A DNA stretch of 64,000 nucleotides, taken from NCBI RefSeq assembly GCF_000376385.1, contig NZ_AQWN01000002.1, positions 115-64,114 of the forward strand, read 5' to 3'. The notes beneath the pieces were generated by a model, which saw only the letters and a list, made by a program, of their open reading frames with translations, did no database searches and had not been told where the DNA came from. The translations under genes and the position numbers were made by a program. The DNA comes from Desulfurispora thermophila DSM 16022 (lineage in GTDB: Bacteria > Bacillota > Desulfotomaculia > Desulfotomaculales > Desulfurisporaceae). Positions 21,453 to 30,757 of the stretch are shown here, in pieces; positions within the stretch are counted from its first letter, which is position 1; the number at the start of each line of letters is the position of its first letter.

Positions 21453-22724
21453 TTAACTTTCTCTATCAGCCGCCAGGCCGGTAACGTCCAGCAGTTTGAA
21501 AACAAGGCTTAAGAAAATGGACATGACTGTGGCCAGCCCCATGCCTTTCAGGCTGACTGTGCCAATCTGCAATTGAGTACCGCTGATGGAAACAATCAGA
21601 ACCACCGAAGTCAAAATCAGGTTGCGTGGCTTGCTATAGTCTACCTTGGCTTCCACCAGCATGCGAATACCCGAGGCGGCAATAACCCCGAAGAGGAGCA
21701 GTGATACGCCGCCCATTACCGGTGTGGGAATGCTCTGGATGGCTGCCGCCAGCTTGCCCACAAAAGAGAGCAGGATGGCGATTATAGCTGCGCCGCCGAT
21801 CACCCAGACGCTGTATACACGGGTGATGGCCATGACACCAATGTTTTCTCCATAGGTGGTGTTGGGGGTGGAACCGAAACAGCCGGAAAGCAGGGTGGAA
21901 AGGCCGTTGCCCAGCAGGGAAAGGTGCAGGCCGGGGCGCCGGGCCAGATCGCGGCCCACAATGCCGCTGGTCACAAAGAGGTGTCCGATGTGCTCGGCAA
22001 TTACCACCAGGGCGGCGGGCAATATGATCATTATGGCTGAGGGGTTGAAAGTAGGAGTGTATATGTCGGGTAGGGCCAGCCACGGGGCTTTTAAGATGGG
22101 CTCTACATTGACCAGGCCCAGGAAGAAGGAGAGTACATAGCCGGCAGTAATACCCAGCAGGATGGGGATGATGGCCAGAAAGCCGCGCAGAACAACTGAA
22201 AAGAGAATGGTTAACCCCAGTGTGGTGAGGGAAACGGTGATGGCTTTGGGATCAGGTACAAAGGGTTTGCTTGCTTCGCCAATCAGACCGGCCATTTGAG
22301 CGGCCACCGGCGCCAGTTCCAGGCCGATCACTGCTACAATGGCGCCCATGGCGGCGGCCGGAAATACCACATCAATCCAGCCGGTGCCGGCCACTTTAAT
22401 CAAAATGGCTACCAGTACGAAAGTAAGTCCTACGGCAATAAAGCCGCCCAGGGCGTCGCTGTAACTGTACTTGTCCAGCACTACCAGCACGGGTGAAATG
22501 AAGGCAAAACTGGAGCCCAGATAAGCCGGTATTTGTCCCCGGCAGATCAGGATGTAAAGCAGAGTGCCGATACCGTTAAACAGCAGTACCGTAGCCGGGT
22601 TGACCTGAAAAATGATCGGTACCAGCACTGTAGCACCAAACATGGCGAACAGGTGTTGCAGGCTGAGTGGCAGTGTCTGCCAAAAGGGCAGCCTTTCCTC
22701 TACCTGAATTTCCCGACGGCGCAA
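21453..22724 (-). CDS. uraA: Uracil permease, NCS2 family
   Basis: Cytoplasmic-membrane uracil/proton symporter. 423 aa and highly hydrophobic, with about 12-14 membrane segments. The NCS2 pattern is visible in SLQHLFAMFGATVLVP near the N-terminus and GCFGSTPNTTYGENIGVMA in the middle. ATG start after GAGGAGG. Downstream of upp on the same strand (66-bp gap), so import and salvage are linked. Confidence 0.93.
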   Translation of the reverse strand: MRRREIQVEERLPFWQTLPLSLQHLFAMFGATVLVPIIFQVNPATVLLFNGIGTLLYILICRGQIPAYLGSSFAFISPVLVVLDKYSYSDALGGFIAVGLTFVLVAILIKVAGTGWIDVVFPAAAMGAIVAVIGLELAPVAAQMAGLIGEASKPFVPDPKAITVSLTTLGLTILFSVVLRGFLAIIPILLGITAGYVLSFFLGLVNVEPILKAPWLALPDIYTPTFNPSAIMIILPAALVVIAEHIGHLFVTSGIVGRDLARRPGLHLSLLGNGLSTLLSGCFGSTPNTTYGENIGVMAITRVYSVWVIGGAAIIAILLSFVGKLAAAIQSIPTPVMGGVSLLLFGVIAASGIRMLVEAKVDYSKPRNLILTSVVLIVSISGTQLQIGTVSLKGMGLATVMSIFLSLVFKLLDVTGLAADRES

Positions 22725-22790
22725 TTAAACCAGGCCTCCTCATAAAGAATGCAAAAATAAAAATAATAAAGCCAATTGCTCTGAAAAAAT

Positions 22791-23429
22791 TTAGATTAAA
22801 AACAACCTGTCTCCGGCATCGCCCAGGCCCGGCACAATATACCCCTTTTCGTTGAGCTGGGGGTCGATGGTGGCGGTGACAATGCTCACTTGAGGGTATT
22901 TCTTAATGATCTGGTTTATACCTTGCTCAACAGCAAAGGCGCAGACCAGAGTAATTTTTTCCGGGCTGTATCCCGCCTCCATAATCAAGTCCAGTGTTTT
23001 GACACTGCTGTTGCCCGTGGCCAGCATGGGGTCCAGTACAAACACGCGGTCGAAATCGGCCGGATTTTCCGGTAAAGAACACAGGTAGGCCCGCGCCTGC
23101 AAAGTTTCATGATCGCGGGAAATACCTATATGGGCCACCCTGGCCGCGGGTAAAAACTCCAAAAAGCTGTCCACCAGACCCAGGCCGGCCCGCAGTATGG
23201 GTACCAGCAGCACCCGTTCCGATTTAATTTTTGTGGCCGGTGCCTCCACGTCCAGGGGTGTGTAAACCGGAGCATCGACGGCAGGCAGGGTTTTGGTTGC
23301 TTCCATGGCCAAAAAAAACCCCAGGCCCTTGAGCGCCGACCGGAAAGCGTGAATGCTTGTATGGCGGTCGCGCAGGGTCCGGAGTTTGTCGGCAACCACA
23401 GGATGTCTTAAGACAGTTACCGTCTGCAA
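22791..23429 (-). CDS. upp: Uracil phosphoribosyltransferase
   Basis: Converts uracil and PRPP to UMP. 212 aa from TTG 23429, which has GGGAGGCG six bases upstream; the frame is open to 23453, but that would put the ribosome binding site inside the gene. PRPP-binding motif FVLDPMLATGNS and the C-terminal GYIVPGLGDAGDRLF uracil-binding segment are present. First gene of upp-uraA. Confidence 0.95.
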   Translation of the reverse strand: MQTVTVLRHPVVADKLRTLRDRHTSIHAFRSALKGLGFFLAMEATKTLPAVDAPVYTPLDVEAPATKIKSERVLLVPILRAGLGLVDSFLEFLPAARVAHIGISRDHETLQARAYLCSLPENPADFDRVFVLDPMLATGNSSVKTLDLIMEAGYSPEKITLVCAFAVEQGINQIIKKYPQVSIVTATIDPQLNEKGYIVPGLGDAGDRLFLI

Positions 23430-23688
23430 AAAATCGCCTCCCTGTTCTTGCAATTATAAGCATGATATACACAAACCCTTTCTTTATTCGACAAACATAC
23501 AGCAAATCCTCTTTATAATGAAAAATTTTCACACTGTATTGAGTGACTGTGTCTCTTTATCTGGCAGACTTAAAACTCCTCACTGCGCAATAAATAGCAT
23601 TTCATTAATTCTCCTGATCGATGCATGCCAATTGAGTGGCATGTGTGCCGGCGGCAGCTTTTTCCTGGTTTGTACCGGTTGGATGTAG

Positions 23689-23694
23689 TATAAT
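23689..23694 (+). promoter_or_regulatory. Possible -10 box for the 23726 gene
   Basis: TATAAT at 23689-23694, 32 bases before the start codon. The -35 region (TGGTTT, 17 bp upstream) is weak. Confidence 0.4.
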
Positions 23695-23725
23695 AAAAGT
23701 CAGTGTAGTGGTCAGGGAGGGATGG

Positions 23726-24328
23726 ATGGTGAGTGATAAAATAAAAACAGCCTGGGAAAAGGTGCTGGAGAAAATGCAGCAAATGCCACCGGTTGCACCC
23801 GGTGAGCTGGCCAGAATGGAATATATGCCGCAGGGGCACCGTTTGGGAGCCAAATTTATGCAGGACAAACAGCTGAATCTGAAGCAGGCCCTGGCAGAGG
23901 TGTCGCCCGAACAAAGGCCCTATGTGGCGGAAGGTGTGCAGGAAGCACTCTTGCTGCAACTGGCTTTGCCGGAACGGGAGGAGCAAATGGAAGTAAACCG
24001 GCGGGCCATGGAGGGGCTATTGATATTAAAACAGGGCAGTCCGGAAATGGTGACCCTGCTTAATGAGCTGGAATACCTGTTTAACTATTACCAGCAGGCC
24101 CTGCAGCAGACCAGGGCCGGTTTTGAGAGGGAGTTTGCCGCCCGGAGCCGTACCATGCGTCGCTCCGTCCCCGGGCGCCAGGCCGGTGGCGGTGCCGAAA
24201 ACAAGCTGGAGCAAATACCCGGTTATTTTGAAGAATGGAGCCGGGTGCTGGGCGATTTGAACAGCCGCTTTGCCGGCGCCCTGGTTGAACTTAAGGAGAA
24301 AATAAAAAGCATCAATGTACCTGATTAA
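23726..24328 (+). CDS. Conserved-looking hypothetical protein, helical
   Basis: 200 aa from ATG 23726 (MVSDKIKTAWEKVLEKMQQM) behind GTCAGGGAGGG. Not recognised. No signal peptide or membrane segment; composition suggests an all-helical, partly coiled-coil cytoplasmic protein (EREEQMEVNRRAMEG, then NELEYLFNYYQQALQQ), with a basic Gly-rich linker at about 155-165. Single gene between divergent upp and the terminator shared with htpX, so context gives no function. Confidence 0.7.
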   Translation: MVSDKIKTAWEKVLEKMQQMPPVAPGELARMEYMPQGHRLGAKFMQDKQLNLKQALAEVSPEQRPYVAEGVQEALLLQLALPEREEQMEVNRRAMEGLLILKQGSPEMVTLLNELEYLFNYYQQALQQTRAGFEREFAARSRTMRRSVPGRQAGGGAENKLEQIPGYFEEWSRVLGDLNSRFAGALVELKEKIKSINVPD

Positions 24329-24367
24329 AAAGAATGGAACCTGTGTCATGTGTTGTTGAGGCTGCAA

Positions 24368-24423
24368 TTAAAAAGCCTCCGCCGGCGAGTAATTGAGCAT
24401 TGCCGGTGGGAGGCTTTGACTTT
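24368..24423. terminator. Bidirectional terminator between converging genes
   Basis: AAAAAGCCTCCGCCGGC ... GCCGGTGGGAGGCTTTGACTTTTT forms a 12-bp stem with one G-T pair, flanked by A- and T-rich ends. It lies between the 23726 gene and htpX. Confidence 0.85.
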
Positions 24424-24434
24424 TTATGGGCTGC

Positions 24435-25283
24435 CTAGTAGCGCATAGCCCGCAGGCGGGCCACTCTCTCCTGGATGGGCGGGTGGGTGGAGAAAAGCGC
24501 GGCCAGGCTCTGGCCGGAAAGCGGGTTAACAATAAACAGGTGCGAGGTGGCCGGATTGACCTGCATAGGTACATGATGAGCGGCCTGTTCCAGTTTGAGC
24601 AGCGCACTGGCCAGCCCTTCCGGTGTGCCGGCCAATTTGGCACCTGTTTCGTCCGCACCGTACTCCCGGGCGCGGGAGATGGCCAGCTGGATGAGCATAG
24701 CGGCGATGGGGGCCAGGATAATCAGGAGCAGCGTGCCCAAGAGCCCCAGGATGCCGGCGCCGCCTTCTTCATCGTCACTGCCGCCGAAAATCAGCCCCCA
24801 TTGCAGGGCGTTGGCGATCATGGTGATGGCGCCGGCCAAACTGGCGGCCAGGGTAGCCACCAGCACATCGCGGTTTTTGATGTGGGCGATCTCGTGGGCC
24901 AGCACACCTTCCACTTCGGCCCGGTTTAAAATCTGCATCAGCCCGTCGGTCACGGCCACCGCCGAGTGGGCGGGGCTGCGGCCTGTGGCAAAGGCGTTGG
25001 GTTGGGGTGAAGGCGTGCGGTAAATGCGGGGCATGGGGATGCCGGCCCGCTGGGAAAGGCGCCGGACCATGGCAAAGAGTTCGGGTGATTCATGTTCGTG
25101 CAGTTCCTGGGCGCCGGTCATGGCCAGGGCAATTTTGTCACTGAAGAAGTAGCTGACAAAGTTCATGCCCAGGGCGATGATAAAAAACAACATGGCCCCG
25201 CTCCGGCCGCCCACCATCTGACCGATGAACACCAGCAACATGGTTAAAACACCCATCAGCAGCCAGGCGCGCAGTTTGGTCAT
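24435..25283 (-). CDS. htpX: Membrane zinc metalloprotease HtpX
   Basis: M48 protease degrading misfolded membrane proteins. 282 aa from ATG 25283 with AAAGGAGGT upstream; the open frame extends 12 codons further but lacks a ribosome binding site. Two N-terminal membrane segments (about 8-45), zinc motif HEIAH at 130-134, and two further hydrophobic segments after it (about 140-205). Stress control is usual in the family, but no operator was recognised here. Confidence 0.95.
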   Translation of the reverse strand: MTKLRAWLLMGVLTMLLVFIGQMVGGRSGAMLFFIIALGMNFVSYFFSDKIALAMTGAQELHEHESPELFAMVRRLSQRAGIPMPRIYRTPSPQPNAFATGRSPAHSAVAVTDGLMQILNRAEVEGVLAHEIAHIKNRDVLVATLAASLAGAITMIANALQWGLIFGGSDDEEGGAGILGLLGTLLLIILAPIAAMLIQLAISRAREYGADETGAKLAGTPEGLASALLKLEQAAHHVPMQVNPATSHLFIVNPLSGQSLAALFSTHPPIQERVARLRAMRY

Positions 25284-25593
25284 GCAAAATACCTCCTTTA
25301 AGAGTATGATTAAGAACAATTACGTCAGACAGGGCTTTCTGGTAGTACAGTGACCAAATTTAATAGATGTGTACAGCCTGAAAAATGTTTGTTGATGATT
25401 GTTAAATATGTCGCATTTATCTTAAATTATATAGAGTGGCGGAAACCTTTACAAGTTGGCGCAGCTGCGGGGAATGGTAAAATTTTTTTAACTCAACCCT
25501 GGTAGTGAAGTTGCGGACAATAACTCAAAAAATTTATTTGACAACGGCACCGGCTTGCAGTAAAATATGCTTTGCAGGTTTGATAAATAATAA
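25284..25593. other. AT-rich intergenic region, htpX to tRNA-Leu
   Basis: About 310 bases without a convincing gene. It contains the htpX ribosome binding site and, at its right end, the tRNA-Leu promoter. Confidence 0.6.
25538..25566 (+). promoter_or_regulatory. Consensus promoter of tRNA-Leu
   Basis: TTGACA (25538-25543), 17 bp, TAAAAT (25561-25566); the mature tRNA begins 27 bases after the -10 box. Confidence 0.85.
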
Positions 25594-25683
25594 GCCGGAG
25601 TGGCGGAACAGGCAGACGCAAGGGACTTAAAATCCCTCGGGGAGTATATCCCCGTACCGGTTCAAGTCCGGTCTCCGGCACCA
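25594..25683 (+). tRNA. tRNA-Leu (UAA)
   Basis: Acceptor arms GCCGGAG / CTCCGGC, anticodon loop CTTAAAA with UAA, an extended class II variable arm (GGGAGTATATCCC), T-loop GGTTCAAGTCC and encoded CCA at 25681-25683. Confidence 0.97.
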
Positions 25684-25688
25684 GTTTT

Positions 25689-25722
25689 CAAGGCTTCCGG
25701 GTTCGTTACCTGGAAGCCTTTA
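25689..25722 (+). terminator. Terminator after tRNA-Leu
   Basis: AGGCTTCC ... GGAAGCCT hairpin followed by a short T tract, 6 bases after the tRNA. Confidence 0.6.
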
Positions 25723-25738
25723 GCATTATAATAGACCT

Positions 25739-26164
25739 TTATTTGTTTATCAGTATTAGTCCAATTATACAAAATGCCGCCCCGAGGATTTTGTTGACCC
25801 CGAACCCCTCTTTGAAAAACAGTATTCCTATCGGAATAAGCATAAGTGCCAGAGCGATATTTGCTACCAAAGACCCTATACTTATATTCCATCCTGCTCT
25901 GTAGGCCATTAAATACCCGAATTCCAGACCAACAATGGAGATGCCGAGAACTATGCTCGTCCAATTTAATTCTTGCAATGTTTGGAAAAATCCTTTATCA
26001 GTTTTGTAAAATACCAATACAATAATGGTGAAAAGTGATGCCGTTAGATATGTAATAAGCAGTGCTGAAAAAGGGTTGACCCTCTGTGGTGTCAGTTTTT
26101 GGCAAATATTATATAAGATATTCGAGGATACTATGAGTACAATTGAAAATACATACATAAACAT
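25739..26164 (-). CDS. EamA/DMT-type small transporter
   Basis: 141 aa from ATG 26164 (MFMYVFSIVLIVSSNILYN) with GGAG upstream. Four or more hydrophobic segments and a C-terminal PIGILFFKEGFGVNKILGAAF, the usual end of an EamA half-domain, so probably a drug/metabolite exporter that works as an oligomer; the substrate is unknown. The gene and the ~350 bases upstream are clearly AT-rich and use codons unlike the surrounding genes. With its position beside a tRNA, this suggests acquisition by transfer. Confidence 0.75.
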   Translation of the reverse strand: MFMYVFSIVLIVSSNILYNICQKLTPQRVNPFSALLITYLTASLFTIIVLVFYKTDKGFFQTLQELNWTSIVLGISIVGLEFGYLMAYRAGWNISIGSLVANIALALMLIPIGILFFKEGFGVNKILGAAFCIIGLILINK

Positions 26165-26559
26165 AGTTCTTTCTCCATTCATAAAAAATTAAACGTTTGG
26201 TTGTTTTGCTCTGGTATCAAAACGGACGTACTGCAAAGCCCCTTTTTGTGTTTATTGAAATCCATTATTACATAGTAATTAATAGGACCCTATTGTCAAG
26301 AACAAAAATATAAATGCCCCGGTCGAAAAACCAGGATTTTTATTTGTAAAGAATTTTTTAAGTAGAAAAATTTGGACATGGAATGTATAATGTAAAAAAA
26401 TGGCTGAATATGCAATCATCCGTTCATCGGGGACAGTAAATGGTGAAGATGGTGAAGAGGGGGTGATTACCGGTTGGAACCAGCGGTAAAGGCTAATGAT
26501 TTTATAGCTGGAGGAAGATATGTGGGGGATATTTATGTTTTCGGGGGAGGAGTTCTAAC
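26165..26559. other. AT-rich gap upstream of the two-CW chemoreceptor
   Basis: No gene seen. TATAAT at 26386-26391 is a possible -10 box on the + strand but has no acceptable -35. The right end becomes GC-richer and carries GGGGGAGGAG, the ribosome binding site of the next gene. I recognised no riboswitch motif. Confidence 0.5.
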
Positions 26560-28320
26560 ATGAATAACTGCTGGGAAAACATGCATTGCCCGCCGGAGCG
26601 CAAAGAGAATTGTCCGGCCTTTACCGGCAATCAGGGCCTGTATTGCTGGCGGGTGACGGGTACACTGTGCCGGGGCGAAGTGCAGGGCAGTATGGCCGAA
26701 AAGATGGCCGCCTGCCGGGAGTGCCGGCACTACAAACTGCTTATGGAAAAAAACAAACTGGGTGGTATCAGGGGGCGTCTCGTGTTGGGGTTCGCCGCCA
26801 TCCTGGTGTTGCTGGCGCTGGTGGCCGGCCTGGCCTGGTATCAGCTGCGCACTGTACATAACAGGTCATCTGATTTGCTGACCCACAAGGCAGCGGTGGT
26901 CAGTGAAGTAAAAAGCCTGCTCATTGCCGCCCAGCAGGAAACCCTGGATGTGCGGGGCTACCTGCTTTACGGTAACCAGGATTATTTAAACAAATACCGG
27001 CAGGACAGTCAACTGGTGCAGGAAACCCTGCAGCAGGTGCGGCAGCATGTTACCACTTCCGAAGGCATGGGCAAACTGGCCCGGATAGAAAAAAACTATC
27101 AGGTCCTGCACGGCTATCTGGAAAACGCCCTGCAGCTGAAACAGACCGGCCGGGAGCAGGAGCTGGCGGCCTATGTGGCGGCCAACAAGGGAGTGTTCAG
27201 CAACCTGCGCGGCGCTGTGCAAGAACTGATTGACTATGACCAGAAATTGCTGGAGGAGGGCCTACGGCAAAATGAACGGGCGGTGCAGAGCACCATTACT
27301 TTCCTGCTCGGGGTGGCGGTAGCTGCTCTGCTGCTGGCGCTGCTGATTGCCTATCTGCTGGCGTGCATGATCACTGTGCCGCTGGCCCAGCTCAAGGAGG
27401 TCAGCATCCGGGTGGCAGAAGGAGATCTGGCGGTGCCGCTGCTGGAGGTGCGGCGCATTGATGAGTGCGGCCATCTCATGCACGCTTTCAACCAGCTTGT
27501 GGTGGGGATGCGGGAAATGGCCGGCACGATCCATGAACAGACCGGATCGCTCACCCGGGCTGCCGAAACCTTGAGCGCCAGTGCCCAGCAGACGGCCAGT
27601 GCCGCCAATGAGAACACTTCCACTGTGGAAGAAGTGGCCAGTACGGTGCAACAGGTGGCGCAAAATGTCGAGCAGGTGGCCGAACTGGCCGGCCGGCTCA
27701 ACCAGCAGGCCAGCCAGGGGCAGAGCGGCATCCAGCAGGTGGAGGGGCAGATGCAGGTGATCACTGCTTCGGCCGGGCAGGCGGCCGCGGCTGTGGAACA
27801 GCTCAGCCAGCAGACTGAAAACATCAGCCAGATTATTGACCTGATCACCAGTATAGCTGAACAGACCAACCTGCTGGCTTTGAATGCGGCCATTGAGGCG
27901 GCCCGGGCCGGCGATGCGGGGCGTGGTTTTGCCGTGGTGGCCGAAGAAGTGCGCCAGCTGGCCGAGCAGTCGGCCAGTGCGGCCAAAGATATCCGGCAAA
28001 TTCTGGCCGGGATTCAGGATCAGGTGACGCAGTCGGTGCAGATCATGCACAGCGGCGGTCGCAATGTCGAAGCCGGTGTGCAACTGGTACAAAATGTGGG
28101 CCGTTCCCTGACCGGGATTTTGCAAAATATTGCCGAACTGGGCGGACAAATTGAACGGGTGGCCGGAGCAGCCCAGCAGATCAGTGTGGCAGTGCAGAGC
28201 GTTGCCGCCAGCTCGGAGGAACAAACGGCGGCGGTGGAGGAGGTCAGTTCCACGGCCCAGGAGCTGAGTGCCATGGCAGACAATTTGCAGCAGATGGCCG
28301 CCCGCTTCAAGCTGGCGTGA
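26560..28320 (+). CDS. Chemoreceptor with N-terminal two-CW Cys-rich domain
   Basis: 586 aa. Residues 1-58 hold a cysteine cluster (C4-W5, C10, C18, C29-W30, C37, C52, C55) resembling the two-CW domain, presumably cytoplasmic and perhaps metal-binding. A membrane segment (about 73-96), a helical extracellular 4HB-like domain (100-245), a second membrane segment (246-272), HAMP (to about 325) and an MCP signalling domain with tip [20 protein letters not shown] follow. A Cys-rich module before the first membrane helix is an unusual layout. ATG start behind GGGGGAGGAG. Confidence 0.9.
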   Translation: MNNCWENMHCPPERKENCPAFTGNQGLYCWRVTGTLCRGEVQGSMAEKMAACRECRHYKLLMEKNKLGGIRGRLVLGFAAILVLLALVAGLAWYQLRTVHNRSSDLLTHKAAVVSEVKSLLIAAQQETLDVRGYLLYGNQDYLNKYRQDSQLVQETLQQVRQHVTTSEGMGKLARIEKNYQVLHGYLENALQLKQTGREQELAAYVAANKGVFSNLRGAVQELIDYDQKLLEEGLRQNERAVQSTITFLLGVAVAALLLALLIAYLLACMITVPLAQLKEVSIRVAEGDLAVPLLEVRRIDECGHLMHAFNQLVVGMREMAGTIHEQTGSLTRAAETLSASAQQTASAANENTSTVEEVASTVQQVAQNVEQVAELAGRLNQQASQGQSGIQQVEGQMQVITASAGQAAAAVEQLSQQTENISQIIDLITSIAEQTNLLALNAAIEAARAGDAGRGFAVVAEEVRQLAEQSASAAKDIRQILAGIQDQVTQSVQIMHSGGRNVEAGVQLVQNVGRSLTGILQNIAELGGQIERVAGAAQQISVAVQSVAASSEEQTAAVEEVSSTAQELSAMADNLQQMAARFKLA

Positions 28321-28400
28321 ACTAATATCAGTGATTATGCTGGAGTCTGCATTACGGGTATACCTGGTGAACGCAGGGTTCTGGACGGGCTGAGCAGAGT

Positions 28401-28434
28401 AAAAGCCGGTCTTTCCAAACAATGACCGGCTTTT
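28401..28434 (+). terminator. Terminator after the chemoreceptor
   Basis: AAAAGCCGGTC ... GACCGGCTTTT, a strong stem with flanking A/T runs, between converging genes, so probably bidirectional. Confidence 0.85.
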
Positions 28435-28469
28435 GATTTTGATATGGTTCCTGTTATGTACCGGCCTGC

Positions 28470-29252
28470 TTATTCGGCCCGGTCTTCCAGCAGAGAGCGG
28501 ACAATGTGCAGGGAAGACCATTCGCCGCTGCTGACATAGGTGATGGTGGGCGTTTGGGGAAACAGTTTGCGGTTAATCTGCTTTATGTTCAGGCCCCGGG
28601 CGGAGAGCTGCCGCACCTGCTCCTGCAATTCCTCCAAATGGGCCAGTTTTTGCTGTATCAGCCGGTGAGCATTTTTCACCACCCCGGCGTGGGCGCAGTA
28701 TATAGTGTCAAAGTCTTTGGACAGCAGGTGGCGCAGTGACCGCATCAGCCGGGGCATGTTTTCCGGCCGCATCACCACCCGCGTTTTGTGGTGCAAGTAC
28801 AGGTCGCCGCTGAAAAGACGGCCGTGCTGCTTGTCCAGCAGGACTACGTGGTCGTGGGAGTGACCGGGGGTGGGGATGACCTCCCAGTCGATAGTACGGC
28901 CGGAGATGGTTTCCCCCAGAGGCTGTGGCTCAAAAGCCGGCCTGCTGCCCCAGAAGAGCCGGCGGTACAAAGGCAAACGCGCCTTTTGCCGGCATATTTC
29001 CAGGGCGCTTTTGTGAATGTAGGCCGGGATGCCGTGTTGCCGGCACAGAAAGGCCGTGTTGCCGGTATGGTCTTCATGAAAATGGGTGTGTACAATAAGT
29101 TCGGGTTTGTGTTGTTCACAAAAAACGGCGATGCTCTTTTGCAGGCGCGAGGGGCCGCTGTCTATCAAAAGACCGTCCACCAGGTAAAGAAAGACCTGCA
29201 GGCGGGTGCCCAAAAAACCCAGCTGGCCGTGAAAAATCTTTACATCACTCAT
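28470..29252 (-). CDS. MBL-fold metallo-hydrolase
   Basis: 260 aa from ATG 29252 (MSDVKIFHGQLGF) with GGTGATC upstream. Zinc motif HFHEDH at 57-62, then PTPGHSHDH and a late CAHAG supply the other ligands. Glyoxalase II-like hydrolase of unknown substrate. The C-terminal ~70 residues look helical (IQQKLAHLEELQEQVRQL), as in MBL proteins with a winged-helix-like tail. Confidence 0.87.
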   Translation of the reverse strand: MSDVKIFHGQLGFLGTRLQVFLYLVDGLLIDSGPSRLQKSIAVFCEQHKPELIVHTHFHEDHTGNTAFLCRQHGIPAYIHKSALEICRQKARLPLYRRLFWGSRPAFEPQPLGETISGRTIDWEVIPTPGHSHDHVVLLDKQHGRLFSGDLYLHHKTRVVMRPENMPRLMRSLRHLLSKDFDTIYCAHAGVVKNAHRLIQQKLAHLEELQEQVRQLSARGLNIKQINRKLFPQTPTITYVSSGEWSSLHIVRSLLEDRAE

Positions 29253-29434
29253 TGCGATCACCACTTTTCATAAGAGATGTTTGGCAAGTGCTGATTTTTT
29301 TTAATTTCGCCGGTCGGGTTGTGCTTTCCTGCTTATTGAATGAATATTTAGTCATATTTCCAGCAGTTTAAGTTTGCAAATATTGCAGCGAAAGTTTATA
29401 TAAGCTTGCCGCGGATAAACATTAAGCTTAAGGG

Positions 29435-30757
29435 CTAGCAGTTTGCCAAATATCTGACAGTGTGGTTAACAATAAAACATACTGTGCCGGCTATGGCCAG
29501 GGGAAGCAGGGCGGCCAGCAATGTCCAGTGCCGGCTGCCGGTCTCCCGCCGGATGGTCAGCAGGGTGGTGGCGCAGGGGTAGTGGAGCAGGGAAAAAAGC
29601 ATAGTGCAGAGAGCGGTCAGCCACGTCCAGCCCTGTGCTTGCAGCAGGTGGCGCAGGTCGGAAAGACTGCCGGGCTCGATCAGCGTACCGGTTGCCAAAT
29701 AACCCATTAACATGATGGGCAACACAATTTCGTTGGCGGGCAGACCCAGGATAAAGGCCACGGCGATGTACCCGTCCAGACCCAGCTGGCGGGCGACCGG
29801 GTCTAACAAAGCGGCCAGCAGGGCCAGCAGGGAGCGGTCCTGCCAGTGGAGGTGGGCCGTCAGCCAGATCAGGGCGCCGGCCGGTGCGGCAACGCATACC
29901 GCCCGTCCTAAAACGCGCAGGGTGCGGTCGCGCAATGAATACCAGAGCAGTTGTCCCATCCGGGGCAGGCGGTATGGAGGCATTTCCAGGGCGAAAGTGC
30001 TGGAATTGCCCGCCAGCAGGCTTCTGGACAATAACCAGGTAGTCAACAGGCTGATCAGTATTCCAAAAATTACCAGAGAGACAACTATCCCTACAGCTGC
30101 CGTCAGATGGCCTTCTGCGGCACCACTACCAAAAAATAGAGCGCTTAAAGCAATCAGGGTGGGAAACCGGCCGTTGCAGGGTACAAAAACGTTGGTCAAA
30201 ATAGCCAGCAATCGTTCGCGCCTGCTTTCAATTATCCGGCAGGCCGTGACACCGGCCGCATTGCAGCCAAACCCCATGCACATGCACAGGGCCTGTTTAC
30301 CGTGCCCACCGGCCTTTTGAAACAGCCGGTCCAGGTTAAATGCCACCCGGGGCAGGTAGCCCAGGTCTTCCAAAAAAGCAAAAATGGGAAAAAAAATGGC
30401 CATGGGCGGCAGCATGACCGAGACCACCCAGGTTAAGGTACAGTAGACCCCTTCCATGAGCAATTGTTCCAACCAGTTTGGCGCGGACAGGTAATACAGG
30501 GTTTGGCGGATGTAGGGTTTTAGCCAGGCGAAGAAATTGGCCAGCAGTTCGGAAGGGTGGTTGGCTCCGCTGATGGTGAGCCAGAAAACCAGGGCTAAAA
30601 GGCCGAGCATGGCCGGGAAACCCAGCCAGCGGGAAGTAAGAATATCGTCCAGCCGCATTGTCAGGTCCTTTTGCTGCGGTTTAGCGGTACAGACCTGGCG
30701 GCTGATCAGACAGGCCTGGTCGTACAAATGAGCGGTGATCACTTCTCTGACATTCAT
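29435..30757 (-). CDS. feoB: FeoB membrane (permease) part, separate gene
   Basis: 440 aa, the transmembrane portion of the ferrous-iron transporter: two gate-type segments (YLPRVAFNLDRLFQKAGGHG, then MGFGCNAAGVTACRII) and about eight to ten membrane helices. The GTPase half is encoded by the preceding gene, whose stop overlaps this start by 4 bases. The first ~35 residues are soluble. An intact FeoB is a single polypeptide of about 700 aa; the split keeps both halves whole, so it looks functional rather than broken. Confidence 0.9.
   Translation of the reverse strand: MNVREVITAHLYDQACLISRQVCTAKPQQKDLTMRLDDILTSRWLGFPAMLGLLALVFWLTISGANHPSELLANFFAWLKPYIRQTLYYLSAPNWLEQLLMEGVYCTLTWVVSVMLPPMAIFFPIFAFLEDLGYLPRVAFNLDRLFQKAGGHGKQALCMCMGFGCNAAGVTACRIIESRRERLLAILTNVFVPCNGRFPTLIALSALFFGSGAAEGHLTAAVGIVVSLVIFGILISLLTTWLLSRSLLAGNSSTFALEMPPYRLPRMGQLLWYSLRDRTLRVLGRAVCVAAPAGALIWLTAHLHWQDRSLLALLAALLDPVARQLGLDGYIAVAFILGLPANEIVLPIMLMGYLATGTLIEPGSLSDLRHLLQAQGWTWLTALCTMLFSLLHYPCATTLLTIRRETGSRHWTLLAALLPLAIAGTVCFIVNHTVRYLANC

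Noticed and set aside
24426-24929. 167-aa + strand frame opposite htpX
   Set aside because: htpX on the - strand has clear motifs; the + frame is Gly/Gln-rich shadow sequence.
26373-26391. TGGACA-TATAAT promoter before the two-CW chemoreceptor
   Set aside because: The spacer is 7 bp, far too short.
26400-26559. Riboswitch or c-di-GMP aptamer before the chemoreceptor
   Set aside because: None of the conserved core bases of GEMM or other aptamers I know are present.
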